The notes under the pieces were generated by a model. It was given only the letters and a program-made list of their open reading frames with translations. It was not told the DNA's origin and did no database searches. A DNA stretch of 64,000 bases from Hypholoma sublateritium FD-334 SS-4 (taxonomy: Eukaryota > Basidiomycota > Agaricomycetes > Agaricales > Strophariaceae): positions 9,979 to 73,978 of the forward strand of contig KN817520.1 of the NCBI GenBank assembly GCA_000827495.1. The letters are read 5' to 3'. This document shows positions 48,086-59,284 of the stretch, in pieces. Positions within the stretch are counted from its first letter, which is position 1; every line of letters begins with the position of its first letter. A program made the position numbers and the translations under genes.

Positions 48086-49455
48086 TCGCATTTTGATATG
48101 CACAGATGCTGCCGGAATGGTATGTTAGCTGTCTTTGTCTATATGAACTTCTAACGAAGACCTACTAGGGATGCAACATAGCTGACATTGATTTGATAGT
48201 TCAGTGGAAGTTACCTTCTTCGGTCTCATCATTTGTCCAACGTGCCGGTCGCACTGCTCGTGGCCCCGGACGGACTGGCACTGCTATTCTACTTGTTGAA
48301 CCATCGGCGTACCAGTCCAGTCTCATACAGGCACATATAACGCAGGAAAAGGCCGCCGAGAAGACGAAGAAAAATCGGGGTATCCGTGTGAACCCTGAAT
48401 ATCCGAAGTCGTCTGAAGACGGGTATGCTGCAGAGCGGGGGCAGCTTCGTGGGTCAGAAACCAAGGCGGACAAGATGATTACCAGCACGTACGAAGTTCC
48501 AATTGACTTTCATGCCATCGATGAAGGCCTCTATGCTTTCATCCAGACGATTATTTGCCGACGTCGTGTACTCCAGTTGATCTATTCAAATGATCAGCAG
48601 CCTGGTAAGTCAATTCTTCTTGCACCAAAAGCAATCACTCACTGCTTAAATACAGTGCTGCTTGCCCCATGCTGCGATCTTTGCGTCCCAGAGCTCCTTG
48701 ACCGCGCGAGAGCACCAAGCTCAGGTCCCCTTGTAACAACTCGCAAATCGGCGATCAAAATTGGGATCTGCCACGAGCCAACTGCTTCAGCACTTCGAGA
48801 GTGGCGTAAGGAAATACGCACTCGAGACTTCACATATGCACTCTTCCCATCATCTGGTATCTTGAGTGATTCTGCAATCAACTCGCTCTCGTCAGTTGGG
48901 CCAATCCTGTCATTGATTCGCCTGGAAGAAGTTCTCGGAGGCTGGGAATGGTTTGGTAAGTACGGAAACCAATTGATTGACAGTCTGAAAAGCCTGGTCA
49001 TACCTGCTATGGTACCCAAGCCCCCAGTTCCACGCACTGCGAAACGGCCTGTCGACAACGAGGGGAGGGAGATGGTGGCAGCAAAACGAGCACGAGTAGC
49101 ACAGCCGGTCACTGCGAATCAGATTTCTCCCACCGCCATGACATCTGTCAATCCGCCTGCTTCTATTTCCGGTGTACCCCCGCAAACTCCGCAACGTCTG
49201 ACGCAGCAAGCAGCAGCTCCCGCAGTCTCTCAAATACTTCCAGGCAATCCATATGCAGCCTATCTTACCCTCGGGAGCTCACCTTATTATCGACAACTCC
49301 CACCCAGCTCCTCATCACCGGCATACCCTAGCCAGCATTACTACCCACGGCAGTATATTCCAGCCACACCATCGCAACCTCCGCAACAGGCCCGAACTCA
49401 GCCGGATGCGCCAAAACCACATCTCGGCGGGCCTTCAGCATCCTCTCAGCCGTGA
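48080..49455 (+). pseudogene. 5'-truncated RecQ-like helicase, motifs V-VI and C-terminal region
   Basis: A short exon ends at 48121 (…ILICTDAAGM); a roughly 48-nt intron with GTATGT donor and CTAG acceptor follows. The next exon starts near 48170 with GCNIADIDLIVQWKLPSSV, helicase motif V, and then FVQRAGRTARGPGRTG, motif VI of RecQ helicases with its arginine finger. About 400 residues follow, first with a zinc-type LAPCCDLC, then a disordered Pro/Gln-rich end. Motifs I-IV (ATP binding) are missing upstream, where DUF6589-like sequence lies on the opposite strand. No ATPase activity is expected. Truncated RecQ genes are frequent in these fungi. A functional short protein cannot be excluded, because the frame is intact for 400 codons. 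Confidence 0.7.
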
Positions 49456-50132
49456 ATCTGACGCACACATCTTGTATTTAAGTACTTAATTTCACAGCTG
49501 AGAATGCTAGATTTAAATTTATATCAATGCTATTATTACTTCTCAGTTAAATATAGGGCGCGACGAGCAAGCGACGAGTGCGAGACAAAGTGTTGACGAA
49601 GAGTGGTTATGTGCCGTTGACATCAATTCATGTGTGTGCGGCGAATTGAGCGATTTTTTACAAGTCCCCGTCACAAACGTGTCACTCCTCAAACTCGGGC
49701 CCGTTCCTCCCAGTCCTTCGGCGTGATGATGGGATTTCGATGTTTGCCCCCCACAATAAAACAAAACAAGTAACAAACAAATAGCGAAATCCGTCAGCAC
49801 GCCGAAGGTACTGGTAGCGAGTCTACAGGATTTTAAATAAAATCTCAGAAATACAAATACATATCAAATCAATACATACTCAAATCAGACTACAAGTGTG
49901 CCATTTGAGGTGCTCAGTGCACGCTCGAGGGATGGGAGTCACGGAAATGGGATAACGGTGGACTCTGGAGTCTGTATCGAAAAGTAGGAATCAATCGAAC
50001 GATGCCTCTGGCGCGGTAGGTAGCTCCTGCGAGCTAGCCTTCCCCTTACTTTAATCCGCAGGAAGGACAATTTTGAGTTCTGCCACGAATTCCTGCAGTG
50101 CGATCGAGCTCGGAATCTAGTGGAACTTGTTT
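49456..50132. other. Convergent 3' regions of the RecQ-like fragment and forkhead gene
   Basis: About 680 bp, no gene recognised. Confidence 0.45.
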
Positions 50133-53100
50133 TCAACCGCGCTTCTTCCCCGGCTCTGGTGCCCTGTTTTGGTCCTGCATCCCCCATCGAGGCTGCCCTG
50201 CAAACGCCATAGGGCCAATCCCATACGTCGGATCCTGCGACGGTGAAGGCATTTCAGGCGGAGCGTCCATGCCGTAAGCGCCTGTCGCCACCTCGGGGAA
50301 CATCATGGGATTGGCCTGCAGCATGAAACCAGGACCGTCGGACATGGGACCCTGGAGAGCAGCGGCGTACCCCCTAGTGTCGATGTTTCCAGGGCGGTGC
50401 TGCATGTCACGCATTGACGTTGATGGCGTGGCTATATGCCACACAGTGCTCTCTAAGGAGGTGTCGGAGAACTCGTAGTCGTCGTCGTCTTCCTCCAAGC
50501 CGCGATCGGCCTTTGTGTCCATGCGCTTGCGGTCACGTTTATTGCCCTCGCCCATGCGTATGTTAAGCTTCCAGTAGGGCCCATTCCCAGGGTGACTGAC
50601 CGGATGCTTCATGCTGACGAATATCGCCTTGAGCGACAGGTTGTGTCGTATGGAGCGCTGAGGCAAAATAAGGGAGGGCTCTGCGACACATAGAACTCGA
50701 CGAACCTGCCAAGGCTTATCTGGTGTTGCCTTGAATGAAGGGTATCGATCCTCGATGGCGGTGTAGATCTGGCGAAGGGTAAGCTTGTGACCCGGGCTGC
50801 CCCAAATTGCCAGCTTGACGAGGTCCGAGATTTTGGGATTCTTCGATCCAAGAAGAATGTCGGGGAGCGCTGACAGGTTGAGTGGTATCGGCGGAGGGAT
50901 CGATAATGTTCTCCGAAGGTAGTCTTCGGTTTCTTCATTCGACGGCTCGGTATTATCATATGTATGGTGGCCATACTTGGAGGACTCGGTGGCCGGCGAG
51001 GAAGCATTCGACGGCTCATTACTATCATATGTCTGGTGGCTATATTCGGGAGAGGTGGCTGGCAAGGGATTCAAATGGAAAATGGAGTTGTCGATGTGAT
51101 GGTAAGGGCGAGGGTATATGTACTGCTCGCTGTCGAAGGGGTTTTGCGCACCGATCGTATTGGAAAATTTTTTGGGATATAAGGTATGTCCCTCCAGGAT
51201 CGAAGCTGAAGCTGAAGCTTCACGTTCCGCATCAACTGGGCTGACCAAACCCATCCCACGTTCTCCCACTTGCTCATCCTCGGAATTATGAGATTGCGCT
51301 AAGCGTATCGATCTTAAACGACGTGAATATTGAATCTGCTTCAATTTTGAGTGATCCTAATAGTATGTTAAATAAGGGTCGAAAGAACCCATGGAAGGCG
51401 AAAAACACACCTCCGTTGGCTTCAGGTATACGATTCCTTAGTATAAACCTAATGGATTAGCAAGTTTTTCTAGAACTGATTCCTGAGCTGACCATCTTTC
51501 TCTTTAATATGGTGAGCCGCGAGTACCCGTTCCGTCAGCTCGTTCGGCGTGGGCACAACGATATCATCCTTGTAAACAAAATGAAGCCAGAGAAATTATT
51601 AAAACCAACATGGTGATTATCAATGATATATCACATACTTCATTGAGTACCGAGTACCAATCTTCATCATATGTGATTGCAATGCGACAATGATTGGAGG
51701 CCTGGAACGTAGGTACCATTTTGTTGGGTTAGGGCTCTATTTTGTAGAGTGCCGACATTACAATAGCTCACTTCTTCAAGAAGTCTCTTATTTATATTAT
51801 CGGCGGGGTGGTATTTCTAAAAGACACAAACGTAACACAATTAATACGACGGTTCAGAGAAATGCTACTTGCAGTGGAAACTCACAATTGCACTAGCAGA
51901 TATTGTCAGGGTCACAGTTTCACCCATTGGGACAACATTTTCTAGATCCTCTCCGGATAGTAATCCATCAGTAGTCCCAGTTATCTGCGACTCTGAGTGT
52001 TCGTTAGATATAAACGTTGTGCTTCGAAAACCGGCAAAACTTGTTGAGTTACTTTGAGAAGTACTGCTGTGGCTCCCAAGTTTGTTCCGCTGCTTTTCTA
52101 CCGCTTCGATTTCGTGGGTTATAGCTGCAAAGACTTCATCCTTGAGCCTCGGGTTCAGAGTACGCACGAATATACACAGGTTCCGATATTTTCCACCAGT
52201 AGCTGCATTCGAGTTATCGTCTTGTCTCAGTTCCGCTACCTCTGCTGGGTCGGGACCTACACGGCATTCTGTTAGGCCCGAGGATTCCCAGCAATAACGA
52301 GGAGTAGACCCGGATAGCCTCTCCAAAGACGCTGCATCTCTGTCATTAATCCCAAACTTAAGGAAATTGATCCTTTGCTGCGATATGTTTGATAAAACTG
52401 CCGTGCCATACGAAGTCACTTTGTCGCAGCCGACTACAAGCCGTAATTCCCCATTTTTGACATCTATTCCGCGAGGACCATTGACATAACGATACCAGCT
52501 TTCCACGTTTGCTTCAGCATATGCATGGAATCGCCGGTTGGTCTGTAGGTCCATTGCTCTAGATCCTTCGGGCGCCGTTAAGACGGCACCTTCCGCAGCG
52601 GATGTTTCGAATGTCATTCCCCTAGAAATTGGAGAGATATTTTTGTTACGAATACAATGGAAAACGACAGCAAGTCTCTTACGTGAATTCCGGGCTGTTC
52701 TGGACTTTCTTGATTGTAGCACTGGCAAGGTAGCTCCCAGGCATAAGGTCTTGAAATTCACATACATCGGTAGACTTAAGTTCCATGGGCACAAATCCGT
52801 CCGGAAGACCCAAGATATTGAAAGGGTGATTGAGAGGTTGGCATACGTTGAAAAGAAAGGAAAAAGCACCGGACGATGTGATGATGCCTACATCGCCAAT
52901 GTTGATGCCTATTCGCCTATAGGAAGTAGGTAGTCGCATATTCGGCTCTGGTATCCACAGCGGAAATCCTCTTTGCTTTAACTCTAAATGCCGCTGGTAT
53001 ATTTGATTCCCTTTATCAGGACGGTATTCGATTTGGGTGACAATGGATTGACGACGATGGGGCTCATTTGCACCTGCCCCAGGATTTGTAGGGGTCGTTG

Positions 53101-53656
53101 CGTGTATAGTATCGATAATAGCGTCGCCGGGCTGCGAAATTGAGCTGATCTGTTCACACATTGATCAATATTTAGAGATACGGCACATGTAATTAGCAGG
53201 AGGATAACAAGCATAGTATTGGCGTACCTGGAATGGCTGCAGAGCCTGAAACTGCCCATGGCCCTCTTCCGACCCTATTCGAATGAGATTAACTTGGACT
53301 GCTGCAAAGTATAGCAATACGGCTCGCCTATATGTGGAGCGTGATAATTCATATGGTATTGAATTTGAGGCCCATGTACATGAGTAAAGCTAGTGTCATG
53401 GAGGGCTGCACCGCTGGATCCAGAGAAAAATTCTGCTGGAGACTGAGGAGAAATAGGTTCAGATCTGACGACTCGCTGTGACCTTGGAACCGATTCAATC
53501 GGAAATGACTCATGAGATGTTGTAGTAAATTTAAAGAATTTTTACCAACTCATCGTTGCCATCGACTCTTTCTGGTGATTGGAGAGCATTGCGGGGTACG
53601 CGACTCGGACGCCTTCGTCGCATCCAATCAAGAAATGACTCGGACTCGGCCATCAT
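50133..53656 (-). CDS. Large basidiomycete protein ending in a forkhead domain
   Basis: Eleven exons proposed: 53656-53546, 53508 to about 53320, about 53285-53230, 53149-52683, 52621-51886, 51816-51772, 51701-51639, 51568-51493, 51436-51411, 51356-50706 and 50657-50133; around 980 residues. Exon 2/3 borders are uncertain. The start is MMAESESFLDWMRRRRPS. A motif FFSGSSGAALHDTSFTHVHG recalls N-terminal amyloid-like motifs of fungal signalling proteins. Next comes a basidiomycete-specific module (GFPLWIPEPNMRLPTSYRR, INIGDVGIITSSG, then LRLVVGCDKVTSYGTAVL) and a helical end (VAITHDDDW-like ITYDEDWYSVLNEDD). The same frame then enters a forkhead domain at about 50830-50560 (LVKLAIWGSPGHKLTLRQIY, RSIRHNLSL). 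Forkhead domains bind DNA. A 48-nt intron splits the domain between PWQ and RSIRHN. Confidence 0.65.
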
Positions 53657-55108
53657 GCACGGTGGGGTCTGCGTCAAGCTCTTCGTTTTCCGCCAACTGT
53701 GTACCGCCGATTGAGCGTGAATGACGAGTCCTCGACGGGCGATTTGATGTATTCAAGGCTGAAATTGAAAGTTGGCTGAATGCAAGCTGTACGATTTGTA
53801 CACGATTTCTGTCAGCGATTCTCACGGCTGCCCTGCTTCAAACTGGCTTCCGACAATGAACGTCGTCGTCTGCGTGCGCACTGCGGAGTCCGGACTTCCC
53901 CTGGCGCACAAGCTGGTAGAAGATGTCAAATCGGCGGAGGCTGCACTGCACCGAAAAAACTTGAAAGCAGTACCTCGGCGGCAATTTTATCAATAATGTC
54001 TCGTAATATGAAAGCCGTGTATTTATTCTGGATATTAGACACTCAAGCTATCTGAGTATTTTTCATTTTCCCTTGAGCATTTTCCCGTTGGCTAACAAAC
54101 CATGGCCGCCCAGTGTGCCGCGGCGTGCCCTGTGCGTGCCCTGTGCGTGAATGAGCGTGGCACATACAATAATTATAGACGTTCACAGTAGATCCTAGAT
54201 GGCCTAGACCTGGCGGGGCGGGAAACTGTGGTAGTAAACAGACACGTACGTCCATACAGTCTATACCACCACCATCGTCATCCATGTATCCTCCGTCTCG
54301 CTCATAGACGAATATACGCTGGTCCGGTCAAGCTTGTACCGGCACACAGGCAGGCTGCGCAATACGGAAGCCATCCAGAGATCCACCGTGATTTGTACAG
54401 TGTCACAGACTTTTGGTTTCGGAATCGGTAAGCTCATATTTGAAGGCGGAGTACGTGCATATTGATGACCTCTCACAGAACATGTGCGGGTAGAAGAGTA
54501 TCGGAGAGTCGGTGGATAGATTCACTGTGCGGAGCGTTGTACATAAGTTGCTAGAAGTGCCAGTAAGCACGGTCGAAGTGGAATGTTGAGCAACGGTGTC
54601 TCAGATGAGGAGTACTAGTGAGGGAGTTTTCAACTTCACACACGGACACGTGATTGACGCGTCGCGAATTAATGAGTCATTTAAAGACGCGACGCGCGTA
54701 CTAGACCAACAAGAGAGCAAAGTGAGAATCAAGAACGTTGATAGTCGAAAGACAATAATCGAACCCATAAACACTGCACTATATTCCCAAATCTCTCACA
54801 GATGTATAGATAAATCACTGCCCATACATGAGGTCAAGTACAGTACAAGTACAGTACGATTGCTGACCAATTCGTGATTCGAAGGATCAAGTACTATCAT
54901 GTTCAGTATTGGCATGATGTGGCAGATAGTACTTATGGTGGGGCCGCAGTTCAAGACAGCTGCTGCGTAAACTTCATAAAATCTGCCTCGCCGCTATCCA
55001 TGTGGGGGATGAGCTTGTCTATCTCTACCGCAAAGAGTTCGGTTTTCGAATATGCTTTGTGCAACTGCGAGAAGAGTGATGAGCCAAGTGTACAATAAAC
55101 ATGTACTT
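53657..55108. other. Spacer, about 1.45 kb, with repeat copy B
   Basis: No gene recognised. It holds the promoter of the forkhead gene and repeat copy B (54121-54228). Short frames at 53772-54055 and 54596-54877 are unconvincing. Confidence 0.45.
54121..54228 (+). repeat. Dispersed repeat, copy B
   Basis: Same orientation and block order as copy A at 4742-4893: gcgtgccctgtgcgtgcc, aatgagcgtggcacatac, aattatagacg, agatggcctagacc, then ggcgggaaactg against ggcgggatactg. Shorter than copy A by about 44 bases. Confidence 0.7.
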
Positions 55109-55709
55109 TCATACCTCACGGGTGCTCCATCCTAAGTAGTAGTAGTTCATCTTCTCGTCGTTGAGGGCCGTGGCCCAGTAGCCACCATCGAAGCCTTCCG
55201 CGAAATAGCAATCCGTAAATGTTTTGTGCAGACTGTCGGCGACAAGACTCTTGGGCGAGGTGATGTGCACGTAGCACTGTTGTTTTCTATTAGTCGATGA
55301 GGAATGCAGATGGAGCGCACGGACCAGTTCACAAATTGGGGCAGTCAGTGCAGGGCGCACTTTGTCTGCATCGTCGAACGGGAGGTACCACGATGCCGGG
55401 GCCGAGTTGACATCCAGAGCCTTGACGGACTCGCGGAAGCTCTCCCACTGCGGTCCTTTGTATTCCGCAGTGCTCTCGTCGCCTGGCCAGTCTTTCACAG
55501 GAGCGTCAGAGCCTCATATGTAGGTAAAATAAATCGCACTCACGAATCACCCAGAGCAGTTTGTCAGGATCATCCATGGACATGCCATAGTACTGCTCCT
55601 TCACGCCGCCTTTGACGACGGCATCGCGCAGCCTTTCGAAGGCAGGAGAGTCGAGCTGGAACGTGGGGGCCACCTTGATCTTGAGGATCTCTGAGATGAT
55701 GGGCGACAT
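55109..55709 (-). CDS. ABM-like dimeric alpha/beta-barrel protein
   Basis: Two exons: 55709-55544 and 55512-55109, about 189 residues. It begins MSPIISEILKIKVAPTFQLD and shows the layout of a paired ferredoxin-like fold: FERLRDAVVKGGVKEQYYGM, then DDPDKLLWVI joined to RSDAP, then CYVHITSPKSLV and a final WSTREV. Basidiomycetes have many such antibiotic-biosynthesis-monooxygenase-like proteins; the chemistry of this one is unknown. The start at 55709 is preferred because a TATA box lies 85 bp upstream. The frame is open further upstream to 55985, with an Arg/Ser-rich, mitochondrial-signal-like stretch that I take as chance. Confidence 0.6.
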
Positions 55710-56329
55710 TGTATTGACGGATGCTAGTGCACTGTGGTGTAGACTGCGGGAAAGAGGAGCGAGCGATAATGAGACAGGGCTAATTACCTCTGGTTTATAT
55801 AGCCCAGCACGTGGACTTAAGGGGTGGCGATTCAGCCGCGCCGAAGCTGTCTGCGTGCTCAGCGGACAAACTCCAGGGAGGCTTCTGAATCTTCCCTGTC
55901 GCCTAAGTAGCGTGCCCCACTGCTGCGTGAGCGGTGGCCGCGATAGCCCTGCGATAGGGAGTCGCGCGCTCTGCATATTGCGCATTGGAAGAAAGGTGTT
56001 TGAATATAATCCTGGTCTCTGGGACTGCCTGGAACGGAGCGCGGCGCGTGAATGGAACTTGCAAGAGAGGAAGACAACGCCTCAACAACGCCTACACCAC
56101 CCTCAACCTAATCTGAGGCAGTTGCCGAGCGCCACCATCAATTCGCATCAATTGTCGGTACACGCCTAAACTAACTCTGGGCCACCGAGTCAGGATGGCG
56201 TTGTTTCTCCCATGGATCCCACGCTCCGTGTGTGCGTGACTGAGTCATCGATAAGCGCCCATTCGGCTAACTACCTTCTCCGTTAGCACCTTGTTAAAGA
56301 CGAGTTTCACGCATCATACACCGGCAAAC
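55710..56329. other. Divergent region between the ABM-like and BTB genes
   Basis: About 620 bp. It holds the TATA box at 55794-55801 for the minus-strand gene. Overlapping antisense frames here look compositional. Confidence 0.4.
55794..55801 (-). promoter_or_regulatory. TATA box of the ABM-like gene
   Basis: TATATAAA on the minus strand, 85 bp before the chosen ATG at 55709. It supports that start over the longer frame that reaches 55985, because transcription would begin after the upstream ATG. Confidence 0.5.
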
Positions 56330-57141
56330 ATGTCCGATGACAGTCAACAAAATCCTTTGAGAGACGATACATATTTTCTCGAACCTGTATTCTTCAAGGT
56401 AAGTAGTACAGTACGCGTCCAGTGGAGCCGCTGTCCTCGCCGGCTGAGATGCCTATCGTTACTAGGTCGAAGGAACTCTATTCCAAGTACCCAAACATTT
56501 GTTCAGCGAAATAGAGGTGTTCTCGACTACCTTTACCCTTCCACCCGGCGAGGGGATAGATGTCGATGGCTCGTCAGAGGGCCACCCTTTCGAATTACTA
56601 GGAGTATTGAAAGAAGATTTTCGTGCCTTCCTTCAGGCGATCTATCCATTGTAAGATGTCACACTTGCGGCAACTTGAACCTGTCATTGACTCATCTCAA
56701 AATATCAGTGGCCTGCAAACACATGCATCAATGACGGTCAAGCAGTGGATCTCTGTCCTCAAGCTCTCCGATATGTGGGGATTTGAAAAAGCCAAAATAC
56801 TCGCCGTCAATATGATAAAATCTCACAAAGCCATCGACAATCCTATCCAGAAATGGCTCCTAGGCGAAAGATATAACGTGCCAGTCTGGGCTACTGATGG
56901 ATGCCTGGAACTTGTTATGCGCAACGAAGATGGACCCCAGCTTGACGAAATCGAGAAACTAGGCTTGTCCAAAGCTCTCCTCGTCTATAGATTGAGAGAA
57001 ATGCGGCTTAAACTTCACATAAACACAATGGCTGCAAGATCTTCCTCTCGTATTAGCGCTGTTGGTATTAAATCGAGAATCCGTGAAGAAGTAAGGGGAG
57101 TACTTGGGGTGAGCGAAGATGGAGACACTCGATACTCCTGA
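56330..57141 (+). CDS. BTB/POZ-domain protein
   Basis: Three exons: 56330-56398, 56466-56650 and 56709-57141, about 228 residues. It begins MSDDSQQNPLRDDTYFLEPV, then VEGTLFQVPKHLFSEIEVF, FELLGVLKEDFRAFLQAIYP and MTVKQWISVLKLSDMWGFEK. This layout is nearly the same as the next gene (57434-58239), so the two are a tandem pair. The rest is helical (KWLLGERYNVPVWATDGCLE) and ends DGDTRYS. No zinc-type cysteines. Adaptor function for ubiquitin ligase is the family expectation only. Confidence 0.78.
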
Positions 57142-57433
57142 AGCTCAATGTCTGGGAATGATTGTGGTCCATACTTCTTACATTTGATTTATTGTAGATA
57201 TCTTCTTTTTACATGTAGGATCACGCTCTTGCCTTAGAATATCAGCCCTTGTATTTGATACATGTGGGATGGCATGTCGAAAAAGCAGAGCTTCTCGGCA
57301 ATCCCATTCTCATGCCGAAGCGGCGTGGCATGAATCTAAATTTGGGCGTCGGAATACAATCGATTTGTATTCGACGGGCCACTGCCAGTGAGTGAGCAAG
57401 TTTCCATCATCCTTTGAATACTTACAGTCGGCC
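57142..57433. promoter_or_regulatory. Short spacer between tandem BTB genes
   Basis: About 290 bp. It must contain the end of the upstream transcript and the promoter of the next BTB gene. Confidence 0.4.
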
Positions 57434-58239
57434 ATGCCACTCAAAGAGATTCTTGCAACTACAACAAGGGATAACAAGTACTTTCTCGATCCCATATTCT
57501 TCAAAGTGAGTGTGTGTCACTGAGTGGCGGGCCCGACGTTGCACAGGTACTTATTAACGCTCCGAACAAAGGTTGAAAATACCATCTTTCAAGTACCGCG
57601 ACATCATTTCAGCGAGAGTGAGATATTCACCACTATGTTTAAACTCCCGGCGGCCGCACATGTGGACGTAGAAGCCGAAGGATCCTCGGAGACGAAGCCT
57701 TTGGAGCTATTGGGAGTCCTCGGCGAAGATTTCCGCGCATTTCTCTGTGCGCTCTACCCATTGTCAGTCATGTTATATAATTCAGACGTTCGCGTCCACA
57801 CCACTTGCACGAGGTTGAGTACTTATAAAAGCAACGAGACAGATACCCGCGGGATCATGAGTCGATGACACCAAATCAATGGATTTCCGCCCTCAAACTA
57901 TCCGACAGGTGGGGGTTTAGAACCTTCGGAGACCTTGCCGTGCAAAACCTGGAGAAATCTATGAACGAAGTGGACCCCATTGACAGGATTTTGTGGGGCG
58001 CGAGATATCGTAAGGCATCGTGGTTCGCCTCAGGGTGCATAGGACTCGCCAAACGCGATGATGGGCCCAGCGTCGACGACGTCGAAAAATTGGGAACGAA
58101 GAAAGCTCTACAAATATATAAAATGAGAGAGATGCTTATCCAAGCCCAGAGCAACCCGAATACGCGGAAAAATATTCATGACGATATGGTCAATGTGATA
58201 CAGAAGATGTACATCGAAGCAGCTGCTGAGCTAGCTTGA
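57434..58239 (+). CDS. BTB/POZ-domain protein, tandem partner
   Basis: Three exons: 57434-57505, 57572-57762 and 57843-58239, about 219 residues. Blocks are DNKYFLDPIFFKVENTIFQV, then PRHHFSESEIF, LELLGVLGEDFRAFLCALYP and MTPNQWISALKLSDRWGFRT. Compare the neighbour at 56330: same exon count, same phases. The acceptor of exon 3 was put at gagacag (57842), because the nearer ttataaaag and earlier sites hit a stop. Ends EAAAELA. Function as for the other BTB genes. Confidence 0.75.
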
Positions 58240-58588
58240 TGAGTGTAGTTGGGGGAGTAGAGATAGAACAGAGATGTAATAAATCTGACCTCAATACGAT
58301 ATCAATACAAGGTGACAACGGACTCTCTCCGAGCGCAACAGTGGTGAGGCGCATGTATAGCGTGTGGCACCAAACCAGCAACCGTGCTTTTTCTCAATCG
58401 GTCTGATTTAGCAAGCACGGGACAAAGCCAGGCACTCAAGTGTTGATACGTGGATTTCAGCTTCCTCATTCTGAGCTTGAAAGACGAAGCCAAAGACGTT
58501 AAGTTTGTGCCTAAGCCAAAGGATTAAGTACCCCAGTCGCAGAAAACTAGATTTCATAAGTACCTAGATAGCCAAACAACGAAGACGG
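58240..58588. other. Convergent 3' regions
   Basis: About 350 bp, no gene recognised. Confidence 0.45.
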
Positions 58589-59004
58589 CTACTCTGACAT
58601 TTCTTTTCGAACTGGGGCACAGTACCAATGAGCGTGCTATGCGGAGAACTGGAAAAGCACGAACTCGTTTCTAGATCCTTTTGATCCCATTTGCTCAACT
58701 CCATGTCTTTCCCCGCGGGACCCTTCCCACTAAACACATCACCCCAGCTGACTTGGTCCTGTTCCGCAGATGAAGCAGCATCCGTAGGTGAAAGACGCGC
58801 CAGCTTTTTCAACCGCTCGAGTTCGTCCGTTGAAAGTGGCTCATTGGACTGCAGCTGTCGTTTTATCGACTCCAGAATAGATATTTTAGCATTTATGCGT
58901 GAGGTATCATCCTCCGCGTGCTTCTTGTGGCCGACTAGGTTGATGGAGATAGAAGTAAGAGCGACGGAGTAGAGGACATGTGGAAAATACGGGCTGAAGG
59001 GCAT
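58589..59004 (-). CDS. Small membrane-anchored protein, unrecognised
   Basis: Two exons: 59004-58665 and 58611-58589, about 120 residues. It begins MPFSPYFPHVLYSVALTSIS, with a likely membrane helix at residues 7-25. A helical, coiled-coil-like part follows (KISILESIKRQL, LSTDELERLKKLARLSP), then SWGDVFSGKGPAGKDMELSK. The unspliced frame continues with 40 odd residues. A 53-nt intron (GTTCGT at 58664, CCCCAG at 58612) instead gives the helical end KDLETIRKEMSE, which suits the pattern better. Size and layout suggest a small organelle or ER protein, but I recognise no family. Confidence 0.5.
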
Positions 59005-59284
59005 TTTGATTACGTGATGGGCGCATTTCGCGTTGAACGTTTCCGGCCCGCTTTCGGCGCGGAAAGGGCGGCGCATTCAAATTCTGCCAACACCCGAAAG
59101 TTGTTCGAGTCTTGCATTGAGCTACACACTGCAGAAATGGGTATTCTATCCATTTCTGAATGTGTAACTTGCCAATTCAGCGTTCAGCCTCAGAGTCGGA
59201 GTCATCCGAACGGTGAAGAGGTTCAACGTGGCCTCAAGCTTTAGGCCTCAGGAGAGAACAGGGGAATGAAGGTTGACTATAATA
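59005..59284. promoter_or_regulatory. Short upstream region of the small membrane protein gene
   Basis: About 280 bp, no gene. Also the 3' region of the next BTB gene. Confidence 0.4.

Noticed and set aside
50133..51344. Forkhead as a separate unspliced gene of 403 codons
   Set aside because: The unspliced frame keeps a 48-nt insert inside the forkhead domain that breaks the PWQ-RSIRHN join, and its start lies just after a splice acceptor.
55612..56169. 185-codon plus-strand frame
   Set aside because: Antisense to the ABM-like first exon and promoter; no features.
58564..59076. 170-codon unspliced version of the small membrane protein
   Set aside because: A GTTCGT/CCCCAG intron gives a more regular helical end, and the upstream ATG adds a stretch unlike the rest.
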